A DNA stretch of 64,000 nt from Monilinia fructicola. Lineage: Eukaryota > Ascomycota > Leotiomycetes > Helotiales > Sclerotiniaceae. Both the position numbers and the translations under genes were made by a program. The stretch is from positions 1,769,001 to 1,833,000 of the forward strand of contig VICG01000005.1 of the NCBI GenBank assembly GCA_008692225.1. The letters are read 5' to 3'. Positions 37,909 to 51,862 of this stretch are shown here, one piece after another (position 1 is the stretch's first letter; every line of letters begins with the position of its first letter). The notes beneath the pieces were generated by a model, which was given only the letters and a program-made list of their open reading frames with translations, searched no databases and was not told the DNA's origin.

Positions 37909-40378
37909 TAAATTTTAGAGATACCGGAAGTGTGATGATAATTATTGTTTTTAGGCCTGAAGTATCAAGTGCCAGGTAATACTACTAACCTTCCTCAGGT
38001 AAAACAGATGCATGAAGTACTAAGAATGTAGATGTAGTTGAAGATGAATGAAAGAAAACTTGATCTTCATTGTTCTTCAAGGATCACACTATTCTTTCAT
38101 CTTCAAATCCCTCTTGACGTTCGTCAAGGTTCACAAGAACTCTCTTTGACTAACAATCGTTTCCGGTCATCTTTGTACCAAGTACATTTTCCATATGGAA
38201 AGAAAATTGATCCATTGACTGTATGGAGGATGGAGAGTTCAGTGAAGTGCCTCTCTTGTGTCAGGTGATACCAAATGAGGAAACATGGTATTCTTTTTTT
38301 GGATGATAAAAAATTGATGCAATAACCTGGAAGTGTTGGCATCTTCTCTTTTGAGATAGAAGCTCACTCTTGAGGAGATTATATATATATACGAGCACAC
38401 TTGATGCTAGCTATATTGAAGCCGTCAAAAAAATAGACAGATAGAATTGCATGAGTTAAAGTTGAAGTTGTATTTGGGCCAACAGTCAAAGTCAATCAAT
38501 GGATGGATGGATGCTATGATTATGTAATCAGATTATGTAATCATAGGTATATATATCTCGATATCCGGAGAACCTTCATACAGTAACCATTACTGTGCAG
38601 AGTAGATACAGACTACAGACTACAGTACCTCCCTCGTCCATAAGTGGATGGTATCAAGTGGTAAGATTACAATTGGATTGCTTGGATAATGAGGAATCAT
38701 GAGGAATAATGAGGACCTCGGGAATGTACTGTAGTCTGTATCTGCTCTTACACCCCACCATCATTTAAAAATTAAGTGCTGTACTTGTACTGTAACTGTG
38801 GCATGACTTTTGTTTACTCTTGACAAATTAAAGTAGAAAGTACATAATACCTAGGTAGTAGGTACATCCATGGATATATGGATACCTACCTAATTAGTAC
38901 TTTATTACTATACAGACGAGAGTTGCCGGTTACCGGTTACCGGTTGCCGCTTACTTTGATATTCCAAGGTTGATGATTGAACCAGATTGCATCCATCATG
39001 ATCCATGGATAATTGCACAATTGCACAATTGCACAACTGCATAACTGCATAATTGCATATTTTCTTATTTTCTCTCTTTCTTCATCATAAATGTGTGTAA
39101 TCAAGTAAATCTTACATAAAGTATCCATATCATTAGTAATCATGATTCAATTGCTTTTCTCTCTCTCTCTCAAGTTTTCCTAGCTTCTCCTTTTAACTTC
39201 TGACTAGTCCCTCCAGGGCTACTCGAACAAGGGCGCTGGATGACTAGAAAGAATCATCCCCGGCTATGAATTATCTAGCCCTTTATGTGACAGGTCCAAA
39301 ACGGTCTATGGAGGATCTAGTATGGTCGACTGACTCTACTGACTCTACTCTGTATGTACGACAGTCTGCTGTATGTACTATTTGTACTATATGTACTCTA
39401 TTATGTATCTACTACTTAGTCTGTGGTCTACTGTATAGCTTACGGTACAGCCTAAAGTCTAAAGTCTCAAAGGATCTTGGAGCTTCAAGGGAACGATGGC
39501 AAAAACAAGGGAAGGGAAGGGGAGGGAACGGCAAGGGCAAGGGCAAGGCAGGGTAGAAGCCACAGAAGTCACACAGAAGTCACAGAAGTCACAGCAGAAC
39601 CTTTCCCTCATTCAGCCCTGGCAACCCAAGCTTTCTGTCGAAGACCCCTGGATGATAAGTAAGGTAGTAGGTACCCGACCACTCCGATCACCACAAACCA
39701 CAAACCACCGACCACAGACCATCCACCATCCACCACAGACCACAAACCCCAAGAAGAATCAATCATACGGTCAATCACGGTCATACCTGCTTGTACCTAG
39801 TCAAAAGCGAAAACCAAAAAAGAACAACAGACAACAGACAACTTCCCTTCCTAAAAGGAAAGGAGGAAGGAAGAGAGTACCACAAAACCAGTCTGCTCGG
39901 TTCTGTCAAGGTAGGATCATACATACATACATACACACACACACACATACACATTACATACAGGATATCTCCAGAAGCCCTTGTCTGCATACTATTGCTA
40001 CTATTGCTACTACTACTACTACCACTACTACCATATTTTTTATGGTAGCCGTTCTTGTTTGTATTTGCGTCTGCTTCACACCCAGCTTTTCCTTGTTCCG
40101 TTCAATTTTTTATCTATTTACTACACTACTCTCTGGATTGGACAGAAGCTTCACCGATTATTGATTTCCCCATATCCCACATTTTTTTGTCTCATATCTA
40201 TACCGCTGATCCATTTTGGACGTTTTCTATACATTTGTATTTGTACTGTACATACATACATCAAATGCATAATTGTTGATGATATACATTCCCCAGCCCC
40301 CGCAGAGTCTTTACTAGAAGCTCTTCAGTTGATCTACACTTGCAAACCTCATCTGCGCAACCTTTTTAGAGGTCAAGC
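37909..40378. other. Intergenic with short repeats, MFS promoter
   Basis: No supported gene in 2.5 kb. Features seen: GGTTACC direct repeats (about 38931-38948), AATTGCAC/AACTGCAT octamer repeats (about 39008-39058), a CT run (39162-39172) and a CATA/CACA run (about 39918-39952). The segment 39480-40378 is a pyrimidine-rich likely leader or promoter of the transporter at 40379. The open frames in it are low complexity. Confidence 0.6.
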
Positions 40379-42516
40379 ATGAGTTCGCATCAAGATCCGG
40401 AGAAAGGAATACCTCGAGAGGAACGAAGCGAACGGGAAAATGATCAAGAACGAGAAATGGGAACGAGAACAGAATCAACTGCATACCAATCTGATAATTC
40501 GAGAAATCCTTCACATAAGAATGATGCCTCTCCAAATGCCTCAATCGCTTATCCCGATTCGAATCATGAAGAAGCTGACCAGGCTGACATGGACGACCTC
40601 GCAAGACAAAAGGTTCCAAAGCACTCCTGGGTTGCGCGCACCATCAAACTACCTACTAATAGTTCTTTCTCGTTCAGACAATCACCGAACCTATTAAAGC
40701 CAGACCATCTCCTCGTCGCGCGCGTACCAAGTCACAATCCGATGATATAATCCGCACAAGCTCGAAATCTTCCGGCGGTTCTAGACTTTCTCGAATAACC
40801 CATCGATCGAACACTCCCCGCGCCAAACTCCCACCCAGGCCTCTTCCTGTCTCCAATCTCGCAATTGGCATTGTAGGATGGGACAGCCAGACAGATCCCG
40901 AGATGCCTTTGAACTTTCCGGAACCGAAAAAATGGATATTGACGGGCTTGCTGGCTAGTATCACATTCATATCCCCTCTCGCTTCAAGCATGTTTGCGCC
41001 CGGTGTAACATTTGCGGATCAGGAGTTCCACAATACGAGTTTAATATTAAGTTCATTCACGGTGAGCATATTTGTATTGGGGTATGTCGTTGGACCATTA
41101 ATACTTGCGCCGTTATCGGAAATATACGGGAGGAGATACGTTCTCACGGGCGGTAATATAATATTTTGTGTATGGCAGATTGGTTGCGCACTGGCGCCTA
41201 GCTTGGAGTCATTGATAGGATTTCGATTTCTCGCTGGACTAGGTGGTTCGGGTTTGTCTGACTATCGGTGCGGGCGTGATTGCGGATCTATTTCATGCGG
41301 ATAGAAGAGGATTGGCTACCTCACTCTTCAGTCTGGGACCTCTGTTTGGGCCTGTTGTTGGTCCAATCGCTGGAGGTACTTCCTCCATTTTCACTCCAAA
41401 ACATCTCAGGCCCATGATATCTAACAATGTTCAGGTTTCGTAGCACAAAGAATTGGCTGGCGTTGGGTTTTCTGGATCCTTTTTATCGCCGGTACTCTCA
41501 TAACCATTGGCATTGAAATCTTGAATGTAGAAACCAACCCACGTCTTCTCATCAAACGCAAAGTTGCGCGTCTTTCTAAAGAACTCAATCGATCAGATCT
41601 ACGTAGCGTTTATGACCCGGGAAACTCGGCGCATCACTCCAAGTCTTCGTTTCTAGCAAACGCAATGATTCGACCTCTCAAGATGTTAATGTTTAGCCCT
41701 ATTGTGTTTATTCTGAGTCTATACATGGCTCTTGTCTACGGACTTTTGTATTTACTTTTTACCACCATCACCACAGTTTTCACGGAGAGGTATCATTGGG
41801 CACCGGAGTTCTGTGGATTAGCAGTAATTATGTTTTTGTTTTTGTCTAACCTTTTCCCTATTTCCACTACCAAAAATTCCCGTCATCATCCTCCCATGAC
41901 TAACTCCTTAATTAGTACATAGGTTTAGGTCTAGGTTTCTTCCTTGGTCTTGTAGTAGTTGCTCGTATCTCAGATGTTACCGTGGTCCGCATGACCAAAG
42001 CAAACAATGGTGTTTTTGAACCCGAAATGAGGTTGCCGGCTTGTATATTTTTTGCCTGTTTTATACCTATTAGTTTCTTCTGGTATGGTTGGAGTATCCA
42101 GGGCGATGTTCATGTAAGTACTTCGGTCTCGCCATCTCCCCCCCCCCCCAAATTCCCACTCAATGCGACAGAAAATCCGAACGCAAAAAACCTAACCTCT
42201 CCTCCAGTGGATTGTTCCCATAATCGGCCTCATACCTTTTGGTTTTGGTATGATGGGTATCTTTATCCCAATCCAAACATACGTAATTGATTCTTTCCCC
42301 GCCTTCGCGGCGTCAGGTATTGCAGCCCTTACAGTCAGCCGCAGTCTGTTCGGAGCATTCTTGCCATTAGCGGGCCCGGCAATGTATGAAGCGTTGGGAT
42401 ATGGATGGGGAAATAGTGTCTTGGGGCTCATTGCGCTAGCACTGATCCCAGCGCCCATGATTATATATAAAGTTTGGAGGGAAGGTGAGAAAAAGAGATT
42501 TCCCGTTAAGCTTTAG
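40379..42516 (+). CDS. MFS transporter, DHA1 (drug:H+ antiporter, TPO-like) family
   Basis: Exons 40379-40612, 40678-41375, 41435-41823, 41916-42113 and 42208-42516. The first intron has a CTACTAAT branch point. A long hydrophilic N-terminus (about 170 residues, basic Ser/Arg linker) precedes about twelve membrane segments. DHA1 signs are NFPEPKKW before TM1, motif A-like 'LAPLSEIYGRRYVLTGG' between TM2 and TM3, and FLAGLGGSG..CLTIGAGVIADLF..DRRG (motif C region). DHA1 fungal members export polyamines and drugs at the plasma membrane. The substrate is not predictable here. One extra T in TTT (41253-41255) breaks the frame between GGSG and CLTIG; downstream exons all join in phase. The N-terminal splice is inferred from phase and branch point. 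Confidence 0.9.
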
Positions 42517-45500
42517 TTTTGAGTGGGTATAGAAGGGAGAGGGGTCATTGGGTTCGGGGCTTGGGGAAGCTCCATATCTCTGTGTACGAAGACACATCGA
42601 AATAAAGGACAAGGCCATAATTCCTCAAAGGCAAAAATCATGAGACGATGCCAAAAATACGACAAATAATCGAAAATTAGCGAGCATGAGCGACGGAGTA
42701 TGATTCATTCATTTTATTGGTTCGGTGTTATGTTATTCACTATAATGCACATGCTCGCTTGAGCATTTTCTTGGGCTGGTTTGGTAGGTGTGATGGGAAA
42801 GATACGACTTCACTTTGGATGGCTAAGAGCCTCAATGGCATTATTATGATTGGATCGGATTGAACTATACGTATTTGAAAATCGGAGCGAGGCTGGGGAT
42901 TCGGGCTCGGCATGGGATTCTGCATCAGAAAATTGTACATCATCGACTTACTTGACTTGGCTTGGGTATATATATCATATCTTATTTTAATACGGGTATA
43001 AATGAGTATTGATTTGATCGCTTTGGGTTTTATTGATTATGTGAGTGTCTGGTATGGCGTGGGGGAGGGAGGGGGGTATAGGGTCTGACGTTTGGGCGTC
43101 GACGTTTGGAAGATGAATGTAGTCTCTCGCTCTCTTTCTCCTTCTATCTCGCTATATACATATAATCTTCATTCCTCATCCCTCGCTCCTCTCCTCACTC
43201 CTCACTACAACACACAACACAACACAACCATCCCCAAAACACAAAACCTCAAACCCATCCCAATATCCATCTTTACTCACAAGTTTCACATCTCGTCATC
43301 AACGCTTTGTTTGTTTGTTGTGTGGATATTTGGATTCGTGCATGGGTGTATGGATGCATGGATGCATGGTAACCGCGTCACGTAACGACGTGGCATACTT
43401 GGGGATCCTTTTACTTTGGGGTATCTTTGCGCTGCGCTGCGGTGCGCTGCGCTATGCCGTGCTGTGCTGCTGTGCTGCGCTTTTATTGCAGGCGCTGGCT
43501 GGGGTTGCGTTGGGTGTTAGTTAAGTGTGTGTTTTGAGGAGAGTTGGAGAGTTGGAGAGTTAATTATCCCTAGGTGGGTAGGGAGGTAGGGAGGTAGGGA
43601 GGTATAACCTAGTCTCGATCTCAATCTCAATCTCAATCTCAATCTCCACAATGTCAAAGTCAACGTCACTCTCAACCTCAATCTCAATCCAATAGCCCCA
43701 TCCAAGATGCAAAAAAAACTGCCCTGGAATTCGAGATCTGTAAATTATTATTGGATCGGGTTGGGGCATTGGATTATGACGGGGGGGGGTTGTTCGGGAT
43801 GTTGTTGAAGATGTGGGATGGATGGAAAGGAGGTTGCGTTGAGGCTGGAGGGATTCCTTAAGTCTATCTGGATATATGATATTTGGCCTTGCGCAATTTG
43901 TCCTGGATGGTTGTCGGGGGAGAGGAGGGAGTTTGGATGTTCAGGGTTGTTATTGTGGGATGGAAGGAAGATTCGTGGAAGGAAGGTTCGTGGATGTAAG
44001 GTTCGTGGATGGAAGGCTTATACTTCATATTTCATATTTTCCGTGACGTATTATTGATATTGCAAATCATATATATCCCGTACATCCAGTACACCATGCA
44101 CAAAGCATACTGACAAATACACTCACCAGCACTATCCCATCCGTAAAACAAAATTTCCATAATTCTGTACATTCAATACTATGCCAGCATTGCCCTAAGA
44201 GAGCGTATATCCAACGATGTAAACAATGCTATTGTGTAAGCCAAGGAATCACTTGAAGGTTACCTGTATTGTATTTGTAAAAGTGATACGTTTCTTCAAC
44301 AACTGGTATACATATCCCCTATAAAGTCTCCTCGAATAGACGGAGGGGTGCGACTGGGATTCCTTGAACACCTAGTTATTTGACCGTTTTATTTTAGGAA
44401 AAGTGAATGAGTCGCTTGCTATTTGAGGCTGTTGTAGTTCCCATCTTTCTTCGCTTTAATCGTTGTTTTGTTTTATGCTTACTTGGCATTTACTTCTCGC
44501 GCTCGCAAGCTTGGATCAGAGTAATCATCGACATGAATATCAATATGTATGGATATAATGTTACATTCATTGCATTCTTTCTTTCACAACATACGAATGA
44601 ATGAATGAATCAAAAAACAGGGGAAGTTAATTGCATTCATCTGAATGCTAAATCTAAACAAGAAGTCTCGCCATTTTTACCGGAATCATACTTCAGCATA
44701 GCTCCCTTGATTAATCGAATATCTTGAAATATGAGGTTCGGCTACGATATAGCAGCTCGCTTCCAGATTAATGACCGAGAAGAATTGAGGATAAGAGGAG
44801 ACTTGCTATTTCAACCTCCCAATCCCGATTAAGGCAAGGCAAGGCAAGAAATAATGTTAAATGAAGGATATTGGATGTAGTTTGTGAACAATGAGTATAA
44901 TGAGTGGGGCTTGAACAGAGGATAGTAGAATATAGAGGACAACACAGAATAGATCGCGAAGAAAGTTTCGCTCGAAGTGAATTCGCCACTCAATAGCCTG
45001 AACCAAAATTGACTGAGATGAGATACTTTCGCCCCTTTCCAGTCTCGGATCTGGTGAGTGAGTCTTCAATTCACTTGTTCATAGTGGCAAACGACTTCGG
45101 ACTACAGTAGCAAAGGTGAACAGAGAGCATGATAACTTCCAGATCCACCAGAAATTCTGGTCAGAGATGGTAAGCATCCACAGCCATGGAATATTCTTCA
45201 CAAAACAGGTCAACAGCCATTCTTGTGAATTTTTCTCACAACCCAATCCTCAATTTTGTTTTTTTCACTCAAAACAGGACTTTCAACTCTTTTATCGTAA
45301 TTCGCCCCCCAGATTATCGTTTTGTGCAGCCCAGACGACAGCCGAAAGTGAGTCACCACAAGCCATCCGAGATCACAGCAGATGATACAGACAAAATACC
45401 GAGATCTCCAGTGCATACGTCCCCATTCTGGAGTATAAAGCTGGCAAGCTGCGTGCTGTGATGGGAAGAATATATCTGGGAAAGCTTTTGTGTATCATGT

Positions 45501-48500
45501 TCCCCCAAAGAAATTAACTTGAAGATCGCGGAAGAGAAATGCGAGGTTGAACGCGGAAAAGATTGTGATCGTTAAGGCTTTTGAATTGCCACAATAGGAA
45601 AAATAATACGAGAGATGAACTACCATATTTTGTCCTTATGAAGTTATCTGAACACATTAAATACGAAGGTGGAGATCCCACACATAATGCTTCGTATTGA
45701 GGCAAGGTACATCAAGTTGTATTGAAGCTGCCAAAACTGCACCCAGAAGATTAAGTTTACACGTACTTTCATTTGATTGAACACTCAACGATAGTCTTTT
45801 GATGAACTCTATGTTGCTATAAACAATTGAAGCTAATCTGGAACTGTCTAGTGGTAGGTACTTGCAGCTTGCCAAGGAAGACTGTGGATGAGACCCTTGA
45901 GAATCAGTCGAGCCGCGAAAGTCATGCAGCCATACTTGCATTTGGATCTCCTCGACTTAAAATCTTAGTCAAGAATTGGTGCCTCGTGATTTCAAAAATC
46001 CAACATCACCCAATGAATTGAGATGAAGTCAACATCACATTGGTGATAGCTTTGGCAATGGAAACTCTCCAAAGTCCAGTGATGTTCCTCGCCCCAAGTT
46101 CGACAAGAAAAGGTGATAGTGACACATACATATACACAAGCTGATAACCAGCATTAATGAATTGATGAATATGCAAGTTGATAGAGGTAACAAGAACGAA
46201 CATGATCACAAGAACTTTGTAGAAATGTTGAAGAAGAGGTGATAGAAAATGAGATGGAACTTATTTGGTGTATGGCATTTGCATTATCCAAAGTATCAAT
46301 CGATATGCGAGTGTGAGCTGTCATTTCTCATTTCCTCGGTACATTTCCCCATGTTCTTGATCGTTCGTTCTCGATTGATACTCTCAAAGTGGAGGTGCCG
46401 ATATGGTACAGTACTGTACTGTGCTGTAGAGCTACTTGTTTTATATACTTCCGACGCATGTAAGCAGGGTGTGGATAGTACCGAACAACAAGTTACGGAG
46501 TAGTTTGACTTGAGCATGGCTACAGTAGAGTGAATAATACTGTGCATACAGTACATACAGTATAGCGGTAAGAAGTGAGTCTTGGTGCCGTGTCATAGAT
46601 TCATTCATGTTTCCTCCTTATCTGATCATGTAGTGGGTATCTATTCTTATAAGGGATTATCCTCCGTACGGGTCGATGTCAATCATTCAGGTCGCTTGAA
46701 TGAGTAGCCATTGAAAGGCCGCGGCCATTGGGTAGCCATTGAGAAGCTACTGTAGATGATTCGGCGAGGATGTAGTACGAAAGTGTAAATGTCCTCCATG
46801 CATGGAAGTACCGGTACAGTACTGTACAGTATCATGATGAATGCACTCGTGCGGTGTCACCAACATTATTGGCCTGCCCATGCTTTGCTCTGGCCACCAA
46901 GTGAACCGTCGGAGAAGATTATAAAAAGGACAAGCATAAATACAGTAGGAATGAGGAAGGATTGGGAAGATTGGAAAGATTTGCCGTATTATGATCAAAA
47001 GTGTTAGTCAAAGAAACTGAAAAGAAGTAATACGTACGGTTGCCCAGGTAGGTTGCGATATGAATCGGAGTGGATGGAGAGATGGAGAGGATGGATGAAG
47101 CGAATTGGAGTGGATGGAGCGAATTGGGGTGGATGGAGTGAATTGGGGTGGATGAAGTGAATTGGGGTGGATGAAGTGAATTGGAGGGAGTGGATGAAGT
47201 GAATTGGAGTTGGAGTGGATGAGTGAATGGAGTTGGAGTGGATGAAGTGAATGGAGTTGAAGTGAATTGGAGTGAATCGCGGTGAGTACTCCGAACAGTA
47301 AAATGATACAGTCTGGTCTGGATTGGAAAAGAATCTAAAGTTAAGCTTATGTAATAGAATATTGGGTTGGAATGTTGGAACCTTGGAACCTTGGAACCTT
47401 GGGCGAGGTATCTAGAAGATTCGTTTCTAATACAAAAGAAGGAAAGATATATTCTGAACGGAAAGGATTTGAACGAATAAGAGGTGTTTTCTTATAATAC
47501 CATGGTATACGGAGTATATATTGATCATCAATTGATCGATCTACCTATCGTGCCTTTGGCTACTTCCTTCCTACTTCTCTTCCTCCTGTAACGGAGTACT
47601 TCCCTCCTCCTGTACTTCCTCATTTCCTATGTATGGATAGATGGATTACTACTAGACAGTAGATACCTAGGTAGGTACTTTTATATCAATATGCATCTTG
47701 GATTCTTGGCCCCTGACTCCCTGCAAAAGCGGTGGGCGGTTTCCCGATGTCTTAGATTTGACCCATATAATTAATAAAATGCGTACCGTTCTCGGTAACA
47801 CCCCTCTCCAGCCCCGCCTTGATATGGAGGAAGAAGAAGAAGAAGAGAAGGATAAAGGATGAAGTAAGAAGAGGGAAGAGAGAAAGAAGAGTGAAGGAAG
47901 AAAAAAAAAACCAAGAAAAAAATAAGAAAAGGTTAACATCTGAGATACTTTTACTACTACTGTACGGAGTACTCCGTATTTACCGTCTGTATTCGTATTA
48001 TGGATTCGTTCCTTCACTCAAAACATCGCGGCAGGCTTCCTTCAAACTCCAGGTTTCTCATAGCTCTCTTATGAAAACATGCTCTCACCTGAAAATCAAT
48101 TCGCTCTCAACGCTCGAATGAATTCATGATGACGACTTATGTTCTTGATATTCGCAATGAAAGTTGAATTCAGCATAAAATGGATGTGTCCGTCATGAAC
48201 GTTGGAAGTATGGTAAGGACGAAGATAGGAGAAGGAAGATCAATACCCAGATGATTTGAAGTAGCACAGCAAGTTAGTCGTAACACATTCTCATTCGATC
48301 AGTACATACATACATGCAACATTGGCGTAGGTAAGTATCATCTAATAGTTACAGTATATTGCTGGTTTGACCTGGGATTAGATGCCGCCTCTCTCTCCTC
48401 TCTTTTCCCCCATGCTTGAGAATTAGTCTGCTCGTACTCCGAATATCTTTCGTATCACAGGGTCATGGTCATGGCTGTGTTCTTGTGCTCTACGGAGCAC

Positions 48501-49673
48501 ATAGTGTTTCTTTATCAGAATTGATTGAAACAGTGAAAGGACATGGGCCATACATACAGTCAGACAATCTAATCATGTAACGCGGTTTACTATCTACCCA
48601 GGTATCTATCTATCTATCAATTAGCTCTTTCAATTAGCTCTTTCAACTAGCTCCAAGGCTCTCTTAGCCTTGACTTGCGAAGTTGCGAGAGGGTAAGCGT
48701 TCAATTGCTTAAATTTCGTACACCTCGATTCATCCAATAACTGAGACGGATGAATCTAGATGAGAGTCCATGTTCCCCTTTGAATCCTTGTCTGCATGAT
48801 AAACCACTTACTCCGTCGGCCCATAATACAACTCCTACTGCTAGTACTGTAATATATCTATCACTCCACAGAGTCCACACTAGCAATAGGAGCTACTTGG
48901 TCGGTTATCATGCATTAGCGGTATAAAAAAACCATCGGCCGACTCTGAGATCTTTAGTCGTTTTTATCGATCCATACTGTACTGCAAGGAGGATATATCA
49001 AACTAATCCTGGGAAACTGCAGAGCCGCGGGATAAATATCCGAAGCCCTTTGACTTGGAGATTTGACGACAGCAGCAATGCCCAATTACTTCCAATTTCA
49101 CCCCCACCACACAAATCAAGGAAATTTACGATATACGCTCCCAGAAATTTATATTGAAGGTAAGGTTAAACGAGATATATTGTCTCTGCATGCACAGCGG
49201 TAAGGTACCAGGTCAAGTAGGTTGGTAGGTCGATAGGTAGGGAGGGGAAAAAGATTTTTCTGCATGTGCTTCTCAAATGGCTCAGTGCGGAAGCTTGAGC
49301 GCAAACAGAAGGCAAGTCCAACATATAGAGTGAACACTTTCTTCATTTTTCACTCGTCTGGTCTTGTCTTTTCAAACATTTCATCTCTATTTTTTAAATC
49401 ATTCATTCTTGTACCTGTCCGCTTCCGCAAACGTGAACAAATTCACATCCATTACCTAGATCCTAATAACATCTCTCAACGACTTACCTGCGTCTTACTT
49501 ACGGTCCCCTCAAATCTATCTATCTTCCTACTCTTCCTGTCCGTCTTCTAGGACATTGATAGGAAAGTTTCTACCATCACGGCCAGATTGATATTTTCAT
49601 ATACTTCTTTATTATTGGAAGTTGGACATTCTCCTTATCGAGAGCCAGAATAGTCACATCTGGCTCACGAGCA
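42517..49673. other. 7.2-kb gene-poor interval
   Basis: No coding gene could be supported on either strand. I saw no family motif, and open frames are under 100 codons. Contents: a CTCAATCTCAAT hexamer array (about 43613-43690), GGAAGGTTCGTGGAT units (about 43965-44015), a GGATGAAGTGAATTGG minisatellite (47050-47285), TACGGAGTA motifs (46494, 47508) and a 16-base palindrome at 47963-47978. Noncoding transcripts or degenerate transposon DNA cannot be excluded by eye. Confidence 0.5.
47050..47285. repeat. Minisatellite, GGATGAAGTGAATTGG-type unit
   Basis: About twelve imperfect units of 14-19 bases built from GGAGTGGATG and AGTGAATTGG blocks, with internal substitutions and length slips. Confidence 0.85.
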
Positions 49674-51475
49674 ATGCCCCAAGGAATTCGGAAATCCCAC
49701 CAGGATCCTGATCAATTTCCTACCACCCAACTCTTTTTACTTGGTAAGTTTCATTGCACATTCCATGTCTGCGCCACGCCCATGATCATTGGGAACACAA
49801 GAATAATTTTTGTTTTAGCCATTGTTCGCCTCGCAGAACCTATCGCACTCACATCTATCTTTCCCTACGCATGGCCACTGGTTAAGAAATTCGAAGTCGG
49901 CAACGAAGATGATGCATCTTTCTATGCAGGCCCTGCTCATCTCAGCTTTTGCGCTGGCGGAGTCCCTGACGGGCATGTACTGGGGAGGATTATCCGACAG
50001 AATCGGACGCAAACCTGTATTACTAGCAGGATGTTGTGGAACGATGTTGAGTATGATCATGGTCGGATTTGCGTCAAACATTTGGGTTGCGCTTCTTGGT
50101 CGAGCTCTTGGAGGCTTCTTGAATGGAAATATTGGTGTTATTCAAACGATGGTTGGTGAAATGGTCACCAAGAAAGAGCATGAGCGTAAGTTTAAACCCA
50201 GCGCGGCAGACCCATAGTTGTTTCGCGCAATGCCAAATTATCTAGGAACAGATAAACTAATATTCTTCGCTATAGCTCGAGCATACTCGGTCATGCCATT
50301 CGTTTGGAGCATAGGTACCATCATTGGTCCAGCCATAGGTGGAACCTTTGCAGATCCTACAACGACATTTCCCAACATTTTCTCTCCGGACGGTATCTTC
50401 AACACATTCCCATATTTGCTTCCAAATTTGATGTGTGCTGGTTTACTGTTGATCAGTATCCTAGCAGGATACTTCTTACTTCAAGAAACACATCCAGACA
50501 TGCAACCTCGCGTTTCTCTCTACCGGACGATACATACCACTCCGAGGAGACTCCATTGATGGCTACTGCTGATGCCATCAAGACTCCTGCTGTCGACTTA
50601 CGAGCTGAAACGTACGGCACTTTCGAGGGCAGTGATGATAGTGCCTGGCGAAACACACCTACAAAATTTACCCCTCCCAAGATCTTTAGCAAAAATGTTG
50701 TGGCTTTGATTATTGCATTGGGAATATTTACATACCATTCAATGACATATGATCACTTACTTCCTATCTTCCTTGAGGATACCAAGGGTCCTGGGGAGAG
50801 CATATCCGCCATTTCGGGCGAGTTTAATTCATTGATGATGCCTGGTGGTCTTGGGTTATCCGTACACAACAAGTCGGTGTAATCATGTCTATAAACGGCG
50901 CAATTGCTTTGTTCGTTCAAGCGGTGATCTTTCCTTGGGCCGCTGAGTTTTTTGGCACCTATAAGCTTTTTATTTTGGTTACCGTTCTGCAACCCATCGC
51001 TTACCTTATGGTGCCATTCCTCGTCTATCTTCCTTCGTCGTTCCTCTACACCGGTCTCTACACTGCGCTCTTCGTCCGAAACCTCCTTTCGATACTTTTA
51101 TACCCCGTTCTTCTTATTCTCATCAAAGAAGCTACTCCCTCTCCAAATGTCTTGGGCAAAGTCAATGGACTCTGCTGCTCGGCTGGAGCAGCTTGCAGAA
51201 CAGTCGCTCCACCAGTTTCGGGATACTTGTATGCTTTAGGTAGCAAGACGAATTTCACGGCAATGGCTTGGATTGGAAGTGCCATTGTCGCGGGAATTGG
51301 CGCAGCTCAATGTTTTATGGTCAAGAGGACGAAAAGAGATGATGATGGAGAAGGAGAGGAGCAATGTATTGGTATCGCTAGGCGCGATAGTAAAAGCAAG
51401 ATGGTTCCTGCGATAATGGTTATCGAGGTTGATTCCAACTCAGAAACTAGTTCGGACTCGGGACGAGGGGAATGA
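49674..51475 (+). CDS. MFS transporter, YCR023C/ZIFL-like (frameshifted)
   Basis: Exons 49674-49743, 49820-50185 and from 50276 to the stop at 51475. TM1 region IVRLAEPIALTSIFPY; motif A WGGLSDRIGRKPVLL; LGRALGGFLNGNIGVIQTMVGEM; then 'PFVWSIGTIIGPAIGGTFADP'. This is the pattern of fungal YCR023C-type facilitators related to TetA/ZIFL proteins, vacuolar or plasma membrane, substrate uncertain. A hydrophilic central loop (SEETPLMATADA) separates two six-TM halves. The C-terminus is charged and Ser-rich. Frame changes: an extra C in CCC at 49931-49933; a -1 or +2 near 50511-50516; and an extra CA step at 50863-50868. Between them the frames join to a full-length protein of about 545 residues. 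Confidence 0.88.
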
Positions 51476-51829
51476 GGAGTGAGGAGCAGCAGAACGAAAC
51501 ATGAGTGTACGAAAGGAACGAACGACGAAGGAAATGAAAAAAAATCAAGGCATGGATGGCGTTTTGTTTTCAGCGCTGGCATCCATTGGGGGGCATCATG
51601 GAGTTACAATTGGAGTGGAACGGAGTTTGTGAATGATAGCGTTTAGCGGGCACTGGAATGGCGTTTCTGGTGGCATGGATGCAAATACAACAACTAAAGT
51701 ACATGAGCTAGTTCATATGGGATATTCTTGTAAGGAGGGACATGGGCGGATGAACAGGTGGCGAGAAGAAGTTGAGCCGATTGGATAAGACAAGAAATAA
51801 TGAATGGATAGATTATGAAAATTAAGAAT

Positions 51830-51830
<1 letters not shown>

Positions 51831-51860
<30 letters not shown>
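51831..51860. repeat. (A)30 homopolymer
   Basis: Thirty consecutive A, about 355 bases after the transporter stop. Could be a retroposition tail or slippage product; no retroelement body is recognisable beside it. Confidence 0.9.

Positions 51861-51862
<2 letters not shown>

Noticed and set aside
39496..40164. 222-codon plus-strand frame before the DHA1 transporter
   Set aside because: Low-complexity Gln/Thr/His composition over microsatellites. No family pattern; better explained as promoter or leader.
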